Source: Caballeronia choica
GTDB taxonomy: Bacteria; Pseudomonadota; Gammaproteobacteria; Burkholderiales; Burkholderiaceae
NCBI RefSeq assembly: GCF_001544535.1
Contig: NZ_FCON02000071.1
Span: 1-39,835, forward strand
DNA: 39,835 nt
Reading direction: 5' to 3'
In this document: in pieces, positions 15,710-23,745 of the stretch
Numbering within the stretch: the first letter of the stretch is position 1
Layout: each line of letters opens with the position of its first letter
Translations under genes and position numbers: made by a program
Notes under the pieces: model-generated
The model's input: only the letters and a program-made list of their open reading frames with translations
What the model was told of the DNA's origin: nothing
Databases searched by the model: none

Positions 15710-17209
15710 ATGTCAAACGCGACCGCCGACGTCGAACTCAAACTCGGCGACAAGACCCTGTTCGGGAACGACGCGGGCGAGGACGAAGATATTGAAGTCC
15801 TCACTTCATATTTCGTAAACCAGCCGGCATTCGACGACTTCCTGGATTCGAGCGTCCGGCTCCAGGTCGCGCGTGCGAGGAAGGGCATGGGCAAGTCGGC
15901 GCTGCTGTCGAAATTCGCGCACGACCTCGCCGGCCTGCCGACGGAGCCGTTGACCGTGCATGTGGTGCCGTCGACCCTCACGGGCATGCTGGAACCGCCA
16001 GACACCGAAAATTCGACGATCCTCGAAAACTACTGGAAGCAGGTGATCTGCCGCGCGGTCGGTTTCGAAATCGCGAAGGCAATCGGCTTCGCCTATCGGG
16101 ACGATGCCATCACGCTCGTGGAAAACGCCGAGCTGGCGGGCTTCAAGGGAAGAAGCCTGATCGGTGCGCTGACGAGCCGCCTGCTCGGCAAGATCACGGT
16201 GCTGGGCGCCATCGAGATCAAGAACAATCCCGTCGAGCTGCGCAGCCACGATCAGGTGCTCAAGCGCATCCAGGAGGAAGCGAGGGACGCGCGAGACGTC
16301 TGGTTCCTGCTCGACGATCTCGACACCAAGTATCAGAACGTGCCGGCCCAGCAGGCCTATGTGTCGTCGTTTTTCTCGGCATGCCGCAGCCTGATACGCG
16401 AAATAAAGGGCATCTCGATCAGGGCGACGGTGCGCAGCGATGTCTGGACCAGCCTGCGCGGCGCGGAAGATCTCGACAAGTTCGAGCAGTATGTCTGCGA
16501 TATCGCCTGGAGCACGGCCCAGCAAAAGGACATCATCGTCAAGCGGATCTACGCCTACGTTAAACGCAACCATGGCGGCTCCCATGTGGCCACGCACTGG
16601 AGCATCGAAAAGCATGCCGACGACTTCATCGAACTGGCCTTCGCGCGCCGCTTGAAATGGGGTGACAGCGCCGTCCCGGCCATCAATATCCTGCGTATCT
16701 TCTCGGGCGGCAGGCCGCGCTGGATGGCGCAACTCTGCCGACTCGCGGGCAACCGCGCCGCCGTCAACAAGAGCGCCCGCATCGGCGCAAGCGAAATCAA
16801 CGAAGTGATGGCCGATTTCGGCAAGCGACGCTTGGCCGACTTGTACAAGGAACATCTGCATCAATTCCAGGACCTGAAGAAGGTCGTCGAGGCGTTCAGC
16901 AATGGCGAGCGCCGCTATCGCACGGACGACCTCGTCAATCACATCACGAAGACCTATCTCCGTGGCAAGAGCATCAAATCGGTTCCCGAGGTCGACGGCG
17001 CCGCGTTCAGGGATTCGATGCAGATCGCGCATTTCCTGTTCAAATGCGGCTTCGTGGTTGGCCACAATCTAGAGAAGGCGACTCAGGATTCACCCGAATT
17101 CGTCACCTACGACATGCGGCCCGACCTGCTCCAGGTGGATACCAATCTCGACGACGGCATGGACTGGGAGATTCAGGCCTCGTACCGGAAGGCGCTGCGC
17201 ATACGCTGA
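15710..17209 (+). CDS. P-loop ATPase, Sll1717-like
   Basis: A 499-aa cytoplasmic ATPase with Walker A GMGKS (59-63, RKGMGKSAL) and Walker B VWFLLDDLD (197-205). The N-terminal LFGNDAGEDED, LTSYFV layout resembles the poorly characterised Sll1717-type P-loop ATPases; I recall this family rather than having searched it. The C-terminal part (about 350-499) is helical with a possible winged-helix region and has no recognised effector domain. It stands alone between the large inverted repeat and a gene-poor stretch, with no clear ribosome site before ATG 15710. STAND-like ATPases often occur in defence islands, but no nuclease, protease or toxin partner is adjacent, so no function is claimed. Confidence 0.8.
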   Translation: MSNATADVELKLGDKTLFGNDAGEDEDIEVLTSYFVNQPAFDDFLDSSVRLQVARARKGMGKSALLSKFAHDLAGLPTEPLTVHVVPSTLTGMLEPPDTENSTILENYWKQVICRAVGFEIAKAIGFAYRDDAITLVENAELAGFKGRSLIGALTSRLLGKITVLGAIEIKNNPVELRSHDQVLKRIQEEARDARDVWFLLDDLDTKYQNVPAQQAYVSSFFSACRSLIREIKGISIRATVRSDVWTSLRGAEDLDKFEQYVCDIAWSTAQQKDIIVKRIYAYVKRNHGGSHVATHWSIEKHADDFIELAFARRLKWGDSAVPAINILRIFSGGRPRWMAQLCRLAGNRAAVNKSARIGASEINEVMADFGKRRLADLYKEHLHQFQDLKKVVEAFSNGERRYRTDDLVNHITKTYLRGKSIKSVPEVDGAAFRDSMQIAHFLFKCGFVVGHNLEKATQDSPEFVTYDMRPDLLQVDTNLDDGMDWEIQASYRKALRIR

Positions 17210-17254
17210 CAGCGGTGACAGGCGCGCACCGGGCGCCCGGGCATGCCCCTCACA

Positions 17255-17278
17255 AATGTTCGGCCGACACCGAACATT
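17255..17278. repeat. 9-bp inverted repeat after the ATPase gene
   Basis: AATGTTCGG and CCGAACATT are perfect arms around a 6-nt loop, 45 nt past the ATPase stop. No T-run follows, so it could be an RNA-stabilising hairpin or a protein-binding palindrome rather than an intrinsic terminator. Confidence 0.5.
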
Positions 17279-17397
17279 CGCTCGCTCGCATGACGACACG
17301 GTCGATCATACAGATGGCACTGCCGGCGGGCGGTATCGTCATCGACAATCGCAGTCACTGAACACCGGCTCTGCGATGATGACAGGAGGAACCCGGT

Positions 17398-17538
17398 ATG
17401 GACTATTTAGACAGACGAGTCGGGCCCAATCTGGCCTATGGCGGTTTGATTAGCGAAGGACGGCACACGCTTGGCGCTGGCTTTCGTGGACAGACCACAT
17501 CGCCACATCGGCGCTCGATGACGGCCACAAGCAGTTGA
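17398..17538 (+). CDS. Possible small protein of 46 aa
   Basis: An ATG at 17398 follows a perfect AGGAGG at 17384-17389 with 8-nt spacing, one of the best ribosome sites in the window. The frame reads 46 codons (MDYLDRRVGPNLAYGG..., ending ...MTATSS). The strong plus-strand terminator at 17699-17735 has no other upstream gene closer than the ATPase. The peptide has no recognised motif, signal peptide or membrane segment. It may be a degraded gene start or a true small protein; codon use is less G/C-biased than in neighbours. Confidence 0.3.
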   Translation: MDYLDRRVGPNLAYGGLISEGRHTLGAGFRGQTTSPHRRSMTATSS

Positions 17539-17698
17539 TAGATGGCGACTAATGCTGCCATCTTTTTAGGCCAGCTTGACCAGGAAAGGATGGAGTGTCA
17601 GGCAAGGTGGCATTAGCCCGCATCGATTCGAACGCGCAAGCAAGATCTCACGGCCTGCGCATTTTGCTAACGCTGCACGACAAAAGTAACGGTTCGCA

Positions 17699-17735
17699 GG
17701 CGACGACGGCTGAAAAATGCCGTCGTCGCCTTTTT
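17699..17735 (+). terminator. Strong intrinsic terminator
   Basis: A perfect 12-bp stem GGCGACGACGGC / GCCGTCGTCGCC (17699-17710 and 17719-17730) with loop TGAAAAAT is followed by TTTTT. It points along the plus strand and ends just before the convergent response regulator gene. The transcript it stops comes from the 17.2-17.7 kb stretch, either the ATPase mRNA or a separate small RNA or small protein transcript. Confidence 0.85.
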
Positions 17736-17754
17736 GCTTGTTCGGGTATCGTGC

Positions 17755-18444
17755 TCACGCCGCTGCCGATGCAACGTTGAGTTGCGCATTGAGCTTGATG
17801 GCCGCCTCGGTGCGATTTCTCACTTGCAGCTTGTCATAGATGACGCACGAGACTTGCCGGACGTGACCTGGGCTGATCGCCAGTTCCCGCGCGATCTCCT
17901 TTCCCGACAGTCCCCGTCCGATGCAGCGCGCAACGTCCCATTCGCGAGGCGATAGCGCGAGGTCGATTCTGGACTGCGCGACTGATGCCGCATCCGTTAC
18001 GCATGCGAGGCGTCGCAGGACTTCCTCGGGAACCCACAATTCGCCCGCGAGCATGCGGCTGAGGCCGGTGAGCATGGTCTTCAGCTTGCCGCGTTTGAGC
18101 AGCACGCCCTGCGCATCGTGATCCCGAAGGCATGTGCGGATCACTTCGATTTCCCGGTCATCCGTCAAGGTGAGCCCGGTGCATACGACCACCGGCACTC
18201 CCCGCGGATTCGCCGCCTGCAGCCGTTCGAGCGTGTGCGTCCCGCCGCGCGCTCCGTTGAGATCGAGGTCGAGAAACACGAGGTCCGGCGGCGGCGCCTT
18301 GCCGATTTCCTCGATCGCCTGAGCGAGCGTGAATACGGGTACCGTCTCGACATCGTGCTCGCTCCACTCCGACGCATGTTGCCGGATGTACTCGGTAAGC
18401 GCGACGCAAGCAAGTTCGTGATCATCGACCCACACGATTTTCAT
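17755..18444 (-). CDS. Orphan NarL/FixJ-type response regulator
   Basis: A 229-aa two-domain regulator. The receiver domain opens with VDDHE (acidic pair at 7-8), has the phosphoacceptor region LVFLDLDLNG near residue 53 and a conserved Lys in LLKRG. The C-terminal LuxR-type helix-turn-helix is LSPREWDVARCIGRGLSGKEIARELAIS... . ATG 18444 is chosen because GGAGGG lies 6 nt upstream; the ATG three codons earlier would touch that site. No histidine kinase gene is within the window, so its partner is encoded elsewhere. The neighbouring ompW gene in the same orientation is a possible target, but that is only positional. Confidence 0.9.
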   Translation of the reverse strand: MKIVWVDDHELACVALTEYIRQHASEWSEHDVETVPVFTLAQAIEEIGKAPPPDLVFLDLDLNGARGGTHTLERLQAANPRGVPVVVCTGLTLTDDREIEVIRTCLRDHDAQGVLLKRGKLKTMLTGLSRMLAGELWVPEEVLRRLACVTDAASVAQSRIDLALSPREWDVARCIGRGLSGKEIARELAISPGHVRQVSCVIYDKLQVRNRTEAAIKLNAQLNVASAAA

Positions 18445-18597
18445 CGTCATCCCTCCGGTTCGTGAGGAACGACGCGGCCGAGTTCGTTGCGCTTGCCGCA
18501 GGCCACGTCTGACGTCCCATGCTAGCGACGTTTGGACGTCCCGCAATCCCCGCACTGCGAGCCACCCGATCGCAGGGACGGCGAGCGCGCGCGCCAG

Positions 18598-19323
18598 TCA
18601 GAACCGGTAACCGACCCGCAGATAAGTCACGATCGGGTCGAGCGTGACCTTTGCCTCGCTGCGCTGCGTGAGCGTGCCGACGGGCCTTTGAGCCTGCGTG
18701 GTGAGCGTGGCCGTCGTCTTCATCGGGATGTACGAAACCGAAAAGCCCGCAAACCAGTGCTCGGCGAATGCGTACGTGAAGCCGACGTTGAAAACCGGCT
18801 CCCAGACACTGCTCGCATCGACGGTGGTCGGGCCGTTCAGGAAACTGGACTCGAACTGCGTGTTGGTGATCGTGGCGTCCCTGAACGACGTCCGCGTCAC
18901 GCCGATGCCGACGTACGGCCGGAATTTCGCTTGAGGCTCAAGGAAGAAATACTTGAAGAGCAGCGTGGGACTCCACTGCTTGACGGTGCCGAGCTTGCCA
19001 AATTGCGAGAGCGAGCCGGTGCCGCTCAGGTCGAACTTGGGCGGAATGCCAAATTCGAATTCCGCGGCGATGTGGTCCGTCACGAAGTATCCGGCGGTGA
19101 AGCCGAGCGTATCGGCGTCCGATATCGAGGCCCCGGTGTTCGGGATCGTGACGTCGACCGGACTGCCGCCGACCGAGGTCAGTTTGAACGGACTGCTGCT
19201 GTCTTGCGGCGCAAAGTGAAACCAGCCGGTCGTGACGAAGAAGCTTCCCGCTGTTTGCGCATATCCCGCAGTGGACAACGACGCGAGCGCTGCACATGCG
19301 CCGGCCAATCGACTCGCTTTCAA
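18598..19323 (-). CDS. ompW: OmpW-family outer membrane protein
   Basis: A 241-aa protein with a signal peptide (about 1-22, ending GYA-Q), an eight-stranded OmpW-type barrel and a C-terminal YLRVGYRF ending in Phe. Family features are GFTAGYFVTDHIAAEF, KYFF and RPYVGIGV. The start is TTG at 19323: GGAGGA lies 7 nt upstream, while the ATG inside this region is in another frame. OmpW proteins form narrow channels for small hydrophobic molecules and often respond to stress. It lies upstream of the response regulator gene on the same strand, 153 nt away. Confidence 0.92.
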   Translation of the reverse strand: MKASRLAGACAALASLSTAGYAQTAGSFFVTTGWFHFAPQDSSSPFKLTSVGGSPVDVTIPNTGASISDADTLGFTAGYFVTDHIAAEFEFGIPPKFDLSGTGSLSQFGKLGTVKQWSPTLLFKYFFLEPQAKFRPYVGIGVTRTSFRDATITNTQFESSFLNGPTTVDASSVWEPVFNVGFTYAFAEHWFAGFSVSYIPMKTTATLTTQAQRPVGTLTQRSEAKVTLDPIVTYLRVGYRF

Positions 19324-19465
19324 TTTGCATTCCTCCAGAGAAGAAACACGCTTCCTTACGACGCGTCGGGCTGATCATCGCCTCGATCGGTCTTTTAGAC
19401 AACCATTTTGATGTGAAGGAATGGCAGCGACGCAACACAGGGCGAGGCGCTGGCGACAGAAGCGC

Positions 19466-19489
19466 TTTTGCGAATACTCATTCGCAAAA
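19466..19489. promoter_or_regulatory. 10-bp palindrome upstream of ompW
   Basis: TTTTGCGAAT and ATTCGCAAAA are perfect arms around ACTC, in the 277-bp gap between ompW and the HEPN pseudogene, about 143 nt before the ompW TTG. The AT-rich symmetric arms look more like a regulator-binding site than a terminator. Which protein binds is unknown. Confidence 0.4.
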
Positions 19490-19600
19490 TGGAGTATGCG
19501 GTTGCTCACGGGGCCGGGCTGTTCAAGCCGCGGTGCGGGCGTTCGTCACCGGATGCCCGAAGGAGTGGAGGATGAAACCTGATCGAAAAACCGTTGGCGA

Positions 19601-19960
19601 TCAGCTTCGCTGTACCCGTGCTTCTGCGACTTGCGCGTGCAGTCGGGGAAGGTCGCTTTGAATCGTTTTCCAGACGATCTCGAAGTCCACCTGGAAGTAG
19701 CCGTGGGCCACGGCGTTGCGCATCTGGTAGGCGAACGCCAAGGGCAATTCGGGGTGGCTTGCAGCGAACTCCGGATAGTGCTTTTCGATGTTGTTGCTGG
19801 CCTAGCCAATGATCTCGAGGTTGCGGATCACGGCGTCCTGCACCAACTGGTTATCCAGGAACGCCCGTTGGGCCATTTCCCTGGTGTATCGCTCGATGCG
19901 CTCGATGGCTTCGAGAATGTGCGCCAGATAGTCGGCAAGGCGCTGCTGGTCGCGACTCAT
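19601..19960 (-). pseudogene. HepT-like HEPN (DUF86) toxin, broken by an in-frame TAG
   Basis: Read on the minus strand from ATG 19960, the frame gives a 119-codon HEPN protein. Codon 53 (19804-19802) is TAG, where the family typically has Glu (IIGE-ASNNIE). The frame is otherwise open to TGA at 19603-19601. The RNase motif R-x4-H-x-Y is intact as R81-NAVA-H86-G-Y88, but lies after the stop, so the toxin would be lost unless the stop is suppressed. HepT cleaves RNA and is silenced by MntA, which AMPylates the Tyr of this motif. The start overlaps the mntA-like stop (ATGA). A single-base change from GAG explains the stop. Confidence 0.88.
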
Positions 19961-20247
19961 ACGGGACGGGCCTCGGCGATCACCAACGCCCGGAATTTGT
20001 CGGGCAGGGCGTTGGGGGTCAACACGTCCACCGGCACACCAAGCAGCTGGCCCAACTCGTGACGGATCGCGCCAATGTCGAACAGCGTCGTCTCGGGCGT
20101 CGGGTCGATCAGGATGTCGAGGTCGCTGCTGTCCGTGTCCTCGCCGCGCAGGACAGAGCCGAATACCCGGGCATTCCGGGCGCGGTGGGACTCGACCACG
20201 CGACGAATCGCGGCGCGATTCGAGTGCAATGCTTCCGAAGGTTTCAA
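19957..20247 (-). CDS. MntA-like nucleotidyltransferase antitoxin
   Basis: A 96-aa minimal nucleotidyltransferase with GS-x10-D-x-D (G30-S31 and D42-x-D44, in GSVLRGEDTDSSDLDILID). It belongs to the MNT partner of HEPN toxins, a type VII system in which the antitoxin AMPylates the toxin. The start is the TTG at 20247 behind GGGAGGAG; the longer frame to 20442 has no family similarity. It overlaps the HEPN gene by 4 nt. It looks intact although its toxin partner is interrupted, so the pair is probably a relic or was caught early in decay. Confidence 0.88.
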   Translation of the reverse strand: MKPSEALHSNRAAIRRVVESHRARNARVFGSVLRGEDTDSSDLDILIDPTPETTLFDIGAIRHELGQLLGVPVDVLTPNALPDKFRALVIAEARPV

Positions 20248-20476
20248 ACTCTCCTCCCACGATGAATTCCGGTTCCATGATAAGCGAACGCGATGTCTGC
20301 TACAACATCGCAATCCGGGTTTACTCCAAGGATGACGGGATCGCATCGAACCGCCAGACGCATCGCATTCGGATAGCTGAAAATCAGCACCGCCCTTCAA
20401 GCATTCTGGATGGCGAAACAATCCGCACCCTGCGCGCGACAAACGTCACCCACAAGCGTGCGCCTCGTGCTAGCCA

Positions 20477-20511
20477 GCAGGATCGTCCTACCGGTTGGCA
20501 GGATCGTCCTA
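20477..20511. promoter_or_regulatory. Tandem 14-bp palindromic operators, 21-bp period
   Basis: GCAGGATCGTCCTA occurs twice, at 20477-20490 and 20498-20511. Each contains AGGA-TCG-TCCT. The 21-bp period equals two helical turns, so dimers bound to the two sites would sit on one face of DNA. They lie in the 412-bp gap between the mntA-like gene and the membrane protein gene, 149 nt before the latter's ATG and 230 nt before the former's TTG, and may control either or both. Nothing else was recognised in that gap. Confidence 0.55.
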
Positions 20512-20659
20512 ACGATGCGTACGCCTGTCGATTTACGCTTCGAATGATGTCAGGCGACGCGCGGATGGCTGGCCGGTTCGGTATCCGAAGTTCGACGACC
20601 GGATGCCGTGTCCCGTGCGGGTGGTGGATGTCGTATAGCGGGCGTGGAGGTGGACGATC

Positions 20660-22093
20660 ATGGCAAATCCTACCGATGAAGAAGCACCCGGTGCAAGGCC
20701 GGAAGACTGCTGGAACTATGCGGGCCCTCACGTCGCCGCGCTGGTCGACGACTGTTGCCGGATGCTCAACTACGCCACCGACAAGGGCATCAACGTGGAG
20801 CCCCAGGATTCCAGGAACGTATCGATCGCCGGAAAGGCGTTCGCACGCGGCCGGTGGAGCGAGCAGATCGAATCGGACCTTTACACGACCAAGAGCAGGC
20901 TGGCCGCCGCGATCCAGCCCGTGACGACGGAAACGCTCGCCGCGAACGCGCTGCACGATGCGCGCAAATCCACGCGCTTTTATTTCAGGGCGACGATCGC
21001 GATCGCCTCGGTGCTCGTGCCGCTGTCGATGGTGGTCTTCGCCAACGCCAAGCTCGCGAGCAGCAGCAAGGCGCTCATCGAGAGCAACGATACGTTGGCC
21101 GTGACGCTGTACAACGAATTGCAAGACCATCGCAACCAGATCGACGCTGCGAAGCAGCGTCTCATCACGGCCGCCAACGGCGCGCCCGGCGCGTCCGGCG
21201 CGTCGGATTCGGCGGTGGCTTCCGCGCCGGCTGCATCCTCGGGCGCGGCTGCGTATCTCGTCAAGACCGGGAAAGCGGCCGGCGTGAACCGGATTCCCTC
21301 GTGCGCGCCGTTGGCGAGCGCGGACGGCGCGACGGCCATCAACGTCTCCGCGGCGACCTGCCCTTCGTCGGGCACGTCGCCGACGAACGGCGTCGCCGAA
21401 ACGGGTAGCAACGCCGACGAAATGGTCGCCAACACGCCCACTGCCATCGTCATCAAGGGGCAGCTTCAGGAGTTCGCGCGCAACAACCGGCTGCTGTTTG
21501 CACAAACCATCTGGCTTGGCCGGCTGAACCTGGCGCATTACCAGAACGTGTACCAGTCGCCGTGGATGGAAAGCGCCAGGACGAAGCGTGAAAATCTCGA
21601 ACTGCGGCTGCCCATCCTGACCAATCCATATCGGACGATGAAGCAGGACACATCGCTCAGCGAGGACGAACGGAACCCGGATCACGCGATCGACGATGGC
21701 CTTCAAAAGCTCGCCGTCTACCAGGACATCCGCGCGATGGCGCAGGACGCGCAGCGCACCACCGACATCATGTGGGCGGCCATCACGACCTACGTCCTGC
21801 CGGTGCTGTATGCGCTCCTCGGATCGCTCGCGTTCATCCTGCGCGACCTTTCCGAGCAAAGCGTCAGCAAGACCTTCCACCCGACTCATGGGCGATTCGT
21901 CAATCGCGTGCGGCTCGTGGTCGCGGTGATCATCGGCACGGTGATCGGCCTGTTCGACAACTTCTGGAAAGACAGTGTTGCATCGGCTTCGCCGCTCGCG
22001 ATTGCGTTTGTCGCGGGCTATGCGGCAAACACGTTCTTTGCGTTCCTCGACAAGAGCGCGCTGGGCGCCAAGCTCGCCGGCAAGCAGCAGTAG
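20660..22093 (+). CDS. Unrecognised membrane protein with one N-terminal and three C-terminal helices
   Basis: A 477-aa protein not recognised from sequence. Residues 1-105 are soluble, with a Cys-containing DCCRML segment. Helix 1 spans about 108-130. A long hydrophilic region follows (about 131-370) with an Ala/Ser-rich stretch near 175-200. Three helices lie near 372-394, 417-433 and 444-464, the last in FVAGYAANTFFAFLD. With the N terminus inside, the large central region would be periplasmic. GGAGG precedes ATG 20660. It is a single gene behind the tandem palindromes. No enzymatic or channel motif was identified. Confidence 0.82.
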   Translation: MANPTDEEAPGARPEDCWNYAGPHVAALVDDCCRMLNYATDKGINVEPQDSRNVSIAGKAFARGRWSEQIESDLYTTKSRLAAAIQPVTTETLAANALHDARKSTRFYFRATIAIASVLVPLSMVVFANAKLASSSKALIESNDTLAVTLYNELQDHRNQIDAAKQRLITAANGAPGASGASDSAVASAPAASSGAAAYLVKTGKAAGVNRIPSCAPLASADGATAINVSAATCPSSGTSPTNGVAETGSNADEMVANTPTAIVIKGQLQEFARNNRLLFAQTIWLGRLNLAHYQNVYQSPWMESARTKRENLELRLPILTNPYRTMKQDTSLSEDERNPDHAIDDGLQKLAVYQDIRAMAQDAQRTTDIMWAAITTYVLPVLYALLGSLAFILRDLSEQSVSKTFHPTHGRFVNRVRLVVAVIIGTVIGLFDNFWKDSVASASPLAIAFVAGYAANTFFAFLDKSALGAKLAGKQQ

Positions 22094-22234
22094 CCGTGAA
22101 GGACCGCGCGCCGGGAGCATGCGGCGCGCGGGGTCTTCCGTCGCGTTGGTCTTGCCGCCGAGGTCGCCGGTATTCGGGCCTTCCTGCGGGTTCGTCATAG
22201 AATCGGGCTTTGGCTGAGCCACTATGCACGAATC

Positions 22235-23149
22235 GTGAAGAAAACGCCGAACCCCGCTCCGAACCTCGACGACCTGCGCGTGTTTTGCCTCGTCGCCCGC
22301 AAGGCCAGCTTCAGCGCGGCGGCCGACGCGCTGTCGGTATCGCCGGCTTACGTCAGCAAGCGCGTGAGCGTGCTCGAGGCGGAGTTGGGCACACGCTTGC
22401 TGCATCGTTCGACCCGTCGTGTCGCGATCACCGAGGCCGGCGAGCGGGTCTACGCCTGGGCCGAAAAGATTCTCGACGACGTCGACCAGCTCGTCGAGGA
22501 CGTTTCGACGACGCGCCGGCTGCCGCGCGGAACGCTGTCGGTGTCGAGCAGCTTCGGCTTTGGCCGGCATTTGGTCGCGCCGGCGCTCTCGCGGCTCACC
22601 GAGCGCTATCCCCAACTGAGCGTGCGGCTCGATCTGTTCGACCGCATCGTCGATGTGGCGGGCGAGGGCTTCGACCTCGACGTGCGCATCGGCGACGACA
22701 TCGCGCCGCATCTGATCGCCAGGCGGCTGGCCGCGAATCACCGGGTGCTGTGCGCGTCGCCGGACTATCTCGCGCGGCATGGCGTGCCGCGCGCGGTGGG
22801 CGATCTCGGTGCGCACCCGTGTCTCGCGATCAAGGAGCGCGACCATCCGTTCGGGATCTGGCGCTTGAGCGTGCGCGGCGAGACGTCGTCGATCAAGGTC
22901 ACCGGGCCGCTTTCCACCAATCATGGAGAAGTCGCCGTGCAATGGGCGCTGGCGGGGCGCGGCATCGTGCTGCGCTCGATGTGGGATGTCAGGCCGCTCC
23001 TGGAAAGCGGCGCGCTCGTGCAGGTGCTGCCGGAGGCGACGCAGAGCGCGAATGTGTGGGCGGTGTATCCGGCGCGGCTGGCGGCGTCGGCGAAGGTCAG
23101 GGTTTGCGTGGATTTTCTGGCCGAAGAGTTTGCGCGCTGGCCGGGATAG
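22235..23149 (+). CDS. LysR-family regulator (DmlR-like)
   Basis: A 304-aa LysR regulator: winged HTH at about 10-70 (FSAAADALSVSPAYVSKRVSVLE), then a substrate-binding domain. The sequence is of the large DmlR-like group, as seen in HRSTRRVAITEAG and the central FGRHLVAPAL. The start is GTG 22235, the only family-consistent start, as a stop lies in frame just upstream. No divergent target gene exists: the membrane protein ends 141 nt upstream on the same strand. The FucU gene 56 nt downstream may be cotranscribed. Confidence 0.9.
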   Translation: MKKTPNPAPNLDDLRVFCLVARKASFSAAADALSVSPAYVSKRVSVLEAELGTRLLHRSTRRVAITEAGERVYAWAEKILDDVDQLVEDVSTTRRLPRGTLSVSSSFGFGRHLVAPALSRLTERYPQLSVRLDLFDRIVDVAGEGFDLDVRIGDDIAPHLIARRLAANHRVLCASPDYLARHGVPRAVGDLGAHPCLAIKERDHPFGIWRLSVRGETSSIKVTGPLSTNHGEVAVQWALAGRGIVLRSMWDVRPLLESGALVQVLPEATQSANVWAVYPARLAASAKVRVCVDFLAEEFARWPG

Positions 23150-23205
23150 GGCATATATACGGGTAGCGGCTTTACGACGAAGCGCGCCCATGCAATGAGG
23201 ACACC

Positions 23206-23676
23206 ATGCTGAAGAACATCGATCCGCTGTTGAACGCCGACATCCTGCACGCCTTGTGCGCGATGGGACACGGCGACGAAGTCGTGATCTGCGACGCGAA
23301 CTTTCCCGCCGACTCCGTCGCGCGCCAGACCGTGCTCGGCAAGCTGCTGCGCATCGATGGCGCGAGTTCGCCCCGGGCGATTCGCGCGGTGCTGTCGGTG
23401 CTGCCGCTCGATTCGTTCGTCGATCATCCTGCCGAGCGCATGGAAGTGGTCGGCGATGCGAGCGCGTTGCCGGCCGTGCAGCGCGAAGCGCAACGCGAAG
23501 TCGACGACGCCGAGGGGCGCGACACGCCGTTCGCGTCGATCGAACGCTTTGCCTTCTACGAGCGCGCGAAGAAGGCTTACTGCGTGATCGCGACGGGCGA
23601 GGCGCGCGGCTATGGGTGCTTCATCTTCAAGAAGGGCGTCGAGTTGGCGGCGGATGCGCCGGAGATCGCAAAGTAA
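23206..23676 (+). CDS. RbsD/FucU-family sugar mutarotase
   Basis: A 156-aa protein with the family start MLKNIDPLLNADILHALCAMGHGDEVVI and DANFPA. FucU interconverts alpha and beta anomers of L-fucose; RbsD acts on ribose. The length and DPLL..DILHAL pattern favour FucU. GGACACC precedes ATG 23206. No fucose transporter or isomerase is adjacent, but the cluster starting 600 bp downstream contains an SDR, an SMP-30 lactonase and an FAH hydrolase, families also found in the non-phosphorylated L-fucose pathway. Linkage is only suggestive, as an IS remnant lies between them. Confidence 0.9.
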   Translation: MLKNIDPLLNADILHALCAMGHGDEVVICDANFPADSVARQTVLGKLLRIDGASSPRAIRAVLSVLPLDSFVDHPAERMEVVGDASALPAVQREAQREVDDAEGRDTPFASIERFAFYERAKKAYCVIATGEARGYGCFIFKKGVELAADAPEIAK

Positions 23677-23745
23677 GGCGGTGGAGGTGCGCTTCGGTTG
23701 AGTCGGTGAATACCACGCGCCAGCGCCCCTCGACCCGCTGGTTTC

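Noticed and set aside
15091-15716. Short frames in the inverted repeat giving peptides with VVSGVSSLLACRRG on both strands
   Set aside because: The same peptide appears from both arms because the DNA is an inverted repeat; there is no ribosome site or domain, and it is repeat sequence.
19601-19801. A separate gene downstream of the HEPN gene in a shifted frame
   Set aside because: Codon-by-codon reading shows that the original HEPN frame continues after the TAG and keeps the R-x4-H-x-Y motif, so this is one gene with a nonsense codon.
15710-22093. A multi-gene antiphage operon made of the ATPase, HEPN-MNT pair and membrane protein
   Set aside because: The genes are on different strands, separated by terminators and gaps, and interrupted by ompW and a response regulator, so they are not one operon.
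20384-23191. A 935-codon open frame on the minus strand
   Set aside because: It is antisense to the membrane protein and LysR genes, is very rich in Arg, His and Ala, has no family motif, and results from high third-position GC.
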